DNA from: Archaeoglobaceae archaeon
GTDB lineage: Archaea; Halobacteriota; Archaeoglobi; Archaeoglobales; Archaeoglobaceae
Length of the DNA: 12,029 nucleotides
Direction: 5' to 3'
Assembly: GCA_027038095.1 (NCBI GenBank)
Contig: JALVYA010000080.1
Coordinates: forward strand, 1-12,029
Position 1 is the stretch's first letter; each line of letters begins with the position of its first letter. Positions 10,745-12,029 of the stretch are shown one piece after another. The position numbers and the translations under genes are program-made. Under the pieces are notes generated by a model. The model was given only the letters and a program-made list of their open reading frames with translations, was not told the origin of the DNA and did not search any database.

Positions 10745-12029
10745 ATTCCAGTCAGTGTTGTGCGTGACGAAGCGCCGTTGAGGATAAATCCCCCCAAGAT
10801 GTGTCAGATTGCTGGAGCTGTTCTGGCAACGCTGGGTATATACAGAGCTGTACCTCTCATACACGGCTCGCAGGGCTGTGTGAACTACGTCAAGCATCTG
10901 ATGTCCAAGCACTTCGGGGAGCCAGTAGAGATTGCGACAACTGCAATTCACGAAAAGTCTGCAGTATTCGGTGGCAGAGATAATCTGGTGTCTGCAATTG
11001 AAAACATCAGGCTTAGAAAGGATCCTGATCTGATCGTCGTAATGTCCACATGCCTCACGGAGACAATCGGCGAAAACATCCACATAGCAACAGAATTTGA
11101 TGGGGTTGTGGCTGTGAACACACCGTCTTACGCCGGGACACATACAACAGGATACGACAGAGCGTTAAAGGCGATCATTTCATCCCTTGTCGGTAATGGG
11201 GAAAAGGAAGAAAAGAGAGAAAGAACGGAGAACGTAAACATCATAACCGGGATTGTAAACCCCGGTGATGTAAGGGAAATAAAACACGTGTGCGAAAGTC
11301 TGGAAGCCGAGTACACTCTTCTCACCGACCTCACATCGCTTGACCGACCCTTGAGGTTACCGAGGGAGAAGTTTCCAGCGTGCAGTACAGGGGTGGAAGA
11401 CATACGCAATTCAGCAAACTCGAAGGCTACGATTTCCTTTGGGACTGAGGGAATCAGCGGAGCAAAGTATCTCGAGAACTTCGGAGCAGTTTCCTACAGC
11501 CTGAAGTTTCCGATAGGTATTGAGAACACCGACCACTTCGTGGCAACTCTTGCCGGAATTGCTGGCACCGAAATCCCGGATTCCGTGTGGGATGATAGAG
11601 ATTATGCGGTAGATGCGATGGTTGACGCAAACAGCGTTTTGAGGAACAGAAAGGTTGCGATATTCGGAGATCCGGACAAGGTCATAGCCATGACCGATTT
11701 TGCATTCGAGATTGGAATGAGAGTTACGGCTGTTCTGTCACCCATCAAAAAGAGGTATTTCGTTCCCGAAATAGAAAAAAAGGCAAACGAGAACGACGTG
11801 AACATAACGGTATTCGAGAACGGCGATCTGTACACTCTGCACAGATTTATAAAGAGCAATCCCGTTGACATGCTTATTGGAGATTACAGGGGCAGGTACA
11901 TCGCCAGAGAGGAAAGGATACCGCTCTTGAGAACGGGCTTTCCCGTTGCTGATAGATTCGGCTACCACAGAAAGCCCATGCTCGGGTATAACGGTGCTTT
12001 GAGGCTTGTGGAGGAAGCGGCAAACCTGC
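10745..12029 (+). CDS. nifN: Nitrogenase cofactor scaffold subunit NifN (3' end outside the window)
   Basis: This NifK paralogue forms the NifEN scaffold with NifE. The frame is open from 10739 to the window edge (428 residues from 10745) and only the last part is missing. It shows NPPKMCQIAGA (Cys20), GSQGCVNYV (Cys45) and STCLTETIGEN (Cys103), with the same spacing between cysteines (25 and 58) as in NifK. NTPSYAGTHTTGYD, IVNPGD, FPIGIENTDHF, FGDPDKVIA and RTGFPVADRFGYHRKP follow. Classical NifN keeps only the middle cysteine, so this one is NifK-like, but its place after nifE supports NifN. The start is uncertain. Behind the perfect SD only ATT (10745), ATC (10742) or ATT (10739) are in frame at a suitable distance, and ATC 10742 would align the cysteines residue-for-residue with NifK. 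The first standard start is GTG 10760, 21 bases from the SD. Confidence 0.88.
   Translation, partial: MPVSVVRDEAPLRINPPKMCQIAGAVLATLGIYRAVPLIHGSQGCVNYVKHLMSKHFGEPVEIATTAIHEKSAVFGGRDNLVSAIENIRLRKDPDLIVVMSTCLTETIGENIHIATEFDGVVAVNTPSYAGTHTTGYDRALKAIISSLVGNGEKEEKRERTENVNIITGIVNPGDVREIKHVCESLEAEYTLLTDLTSLDRPLRLPREKFPACSTGVEDIRNSANSKATISFGTEGISGAKYLENFGAVSYSLKFPIGIENTDHFVATLAGIAGTEIPDSVWDDRDYAVDAMVDANSVLRNRKVAIFGDPDKVIAMTDFAFEIGMRVTAVLSPIKKRYFVPEIEKKANENDVNITVFENGDLYTLHRFIKSNPVDMLIGDYRGRYIAREERIPLLRTGFPVADRFGYHRKPMLGYNGALRLVEEAANL

Noticed and set aside
10739..10800. Frameshift or pseudogene at the beginning of nifN
   Set aside because: The frame is clean from 10739 to the window edge with all motifs in order. 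Only the start codon is unusual.

Overview
The window is archaeal, probably from a thermophilic or hyperthermophilic euryarchaeon. The evidence is a Cbf5-type tRNA/rRNA pseudouridine synthase with a PUA domain, TATA boxes about 25 bp upstream of apparently leaderless starts, GGTGATC-like Shine-Dalgarno (SD) sequences, almost exclusive use of AGA/AGG for arginine, Lys/Glu-rich proteins, and GlnB-like nifI1/nifI2 genes between nifH and nifD. The style recalls Archaeoglobales, but this is an impression. No methanogenesis gene or 16S gene lies in the window to settle it.

Positions 1-2298 are housekeeping genes: a class I mannose-6-phosphate isomerase (+), a small ribbon-helix-helix-like protein (-), and Cbf5 (+). 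Each has a TATA-like box about 25 bp before its start and no SD, as expected for leaderless mRNAs.

Positions 2299-7347 hold a nitrogenase operon behind a 243-bp AT-rich regulatory gap with several inverted and direct repeats. The gene order is nifH-nifI1-nifI2-nifD-nifK plus a conserved-looking 118-residue gene of unknown function. The genes are tightly spaced and SD-led. Their sequences read as mixed: the FeMo-cofactor and P-cluster ligands of a true nitrogenase are all present, and many segments resemble the iron-only/vanadium (Anf/Vnf) enzymes, but there is no anfG/vnfG subunit gene between D and K.

Positions 7348-8547 are an interlude: a leaderless 93-residue helical orphan (+) and a convergent metallo-beta-lactamase-fold hydrolase (-). 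The hydrolase is divergent from the next nif unit across a 166-bp intergenic region.

Positions 8548-12029 hold the cofactor-assembly unit nifB-nifE-nifN, with nifN cut by the window edge. NifB builds the Fe-S-carbide precursor, NifEN is the maturation scaffold, NifH supplies electrons and helps mature the cofactor, NifDK reduces N2, and NifI1/NifI2 are the expected ammonia/2-oxoglutarate switch. The six-gene core usually taken as diagnostic of diazotrophy (nifHDKBEN) is therefore complete or nearly so. Points worth attention are the mixed Nif/Anf character, a nifN that seems to lack a normal start codon behind a perfect SD, a NifEN scaffold that keeps unusually many catalytic-enzyme residues, and the unknown gene at the end of the nifHDK operon.
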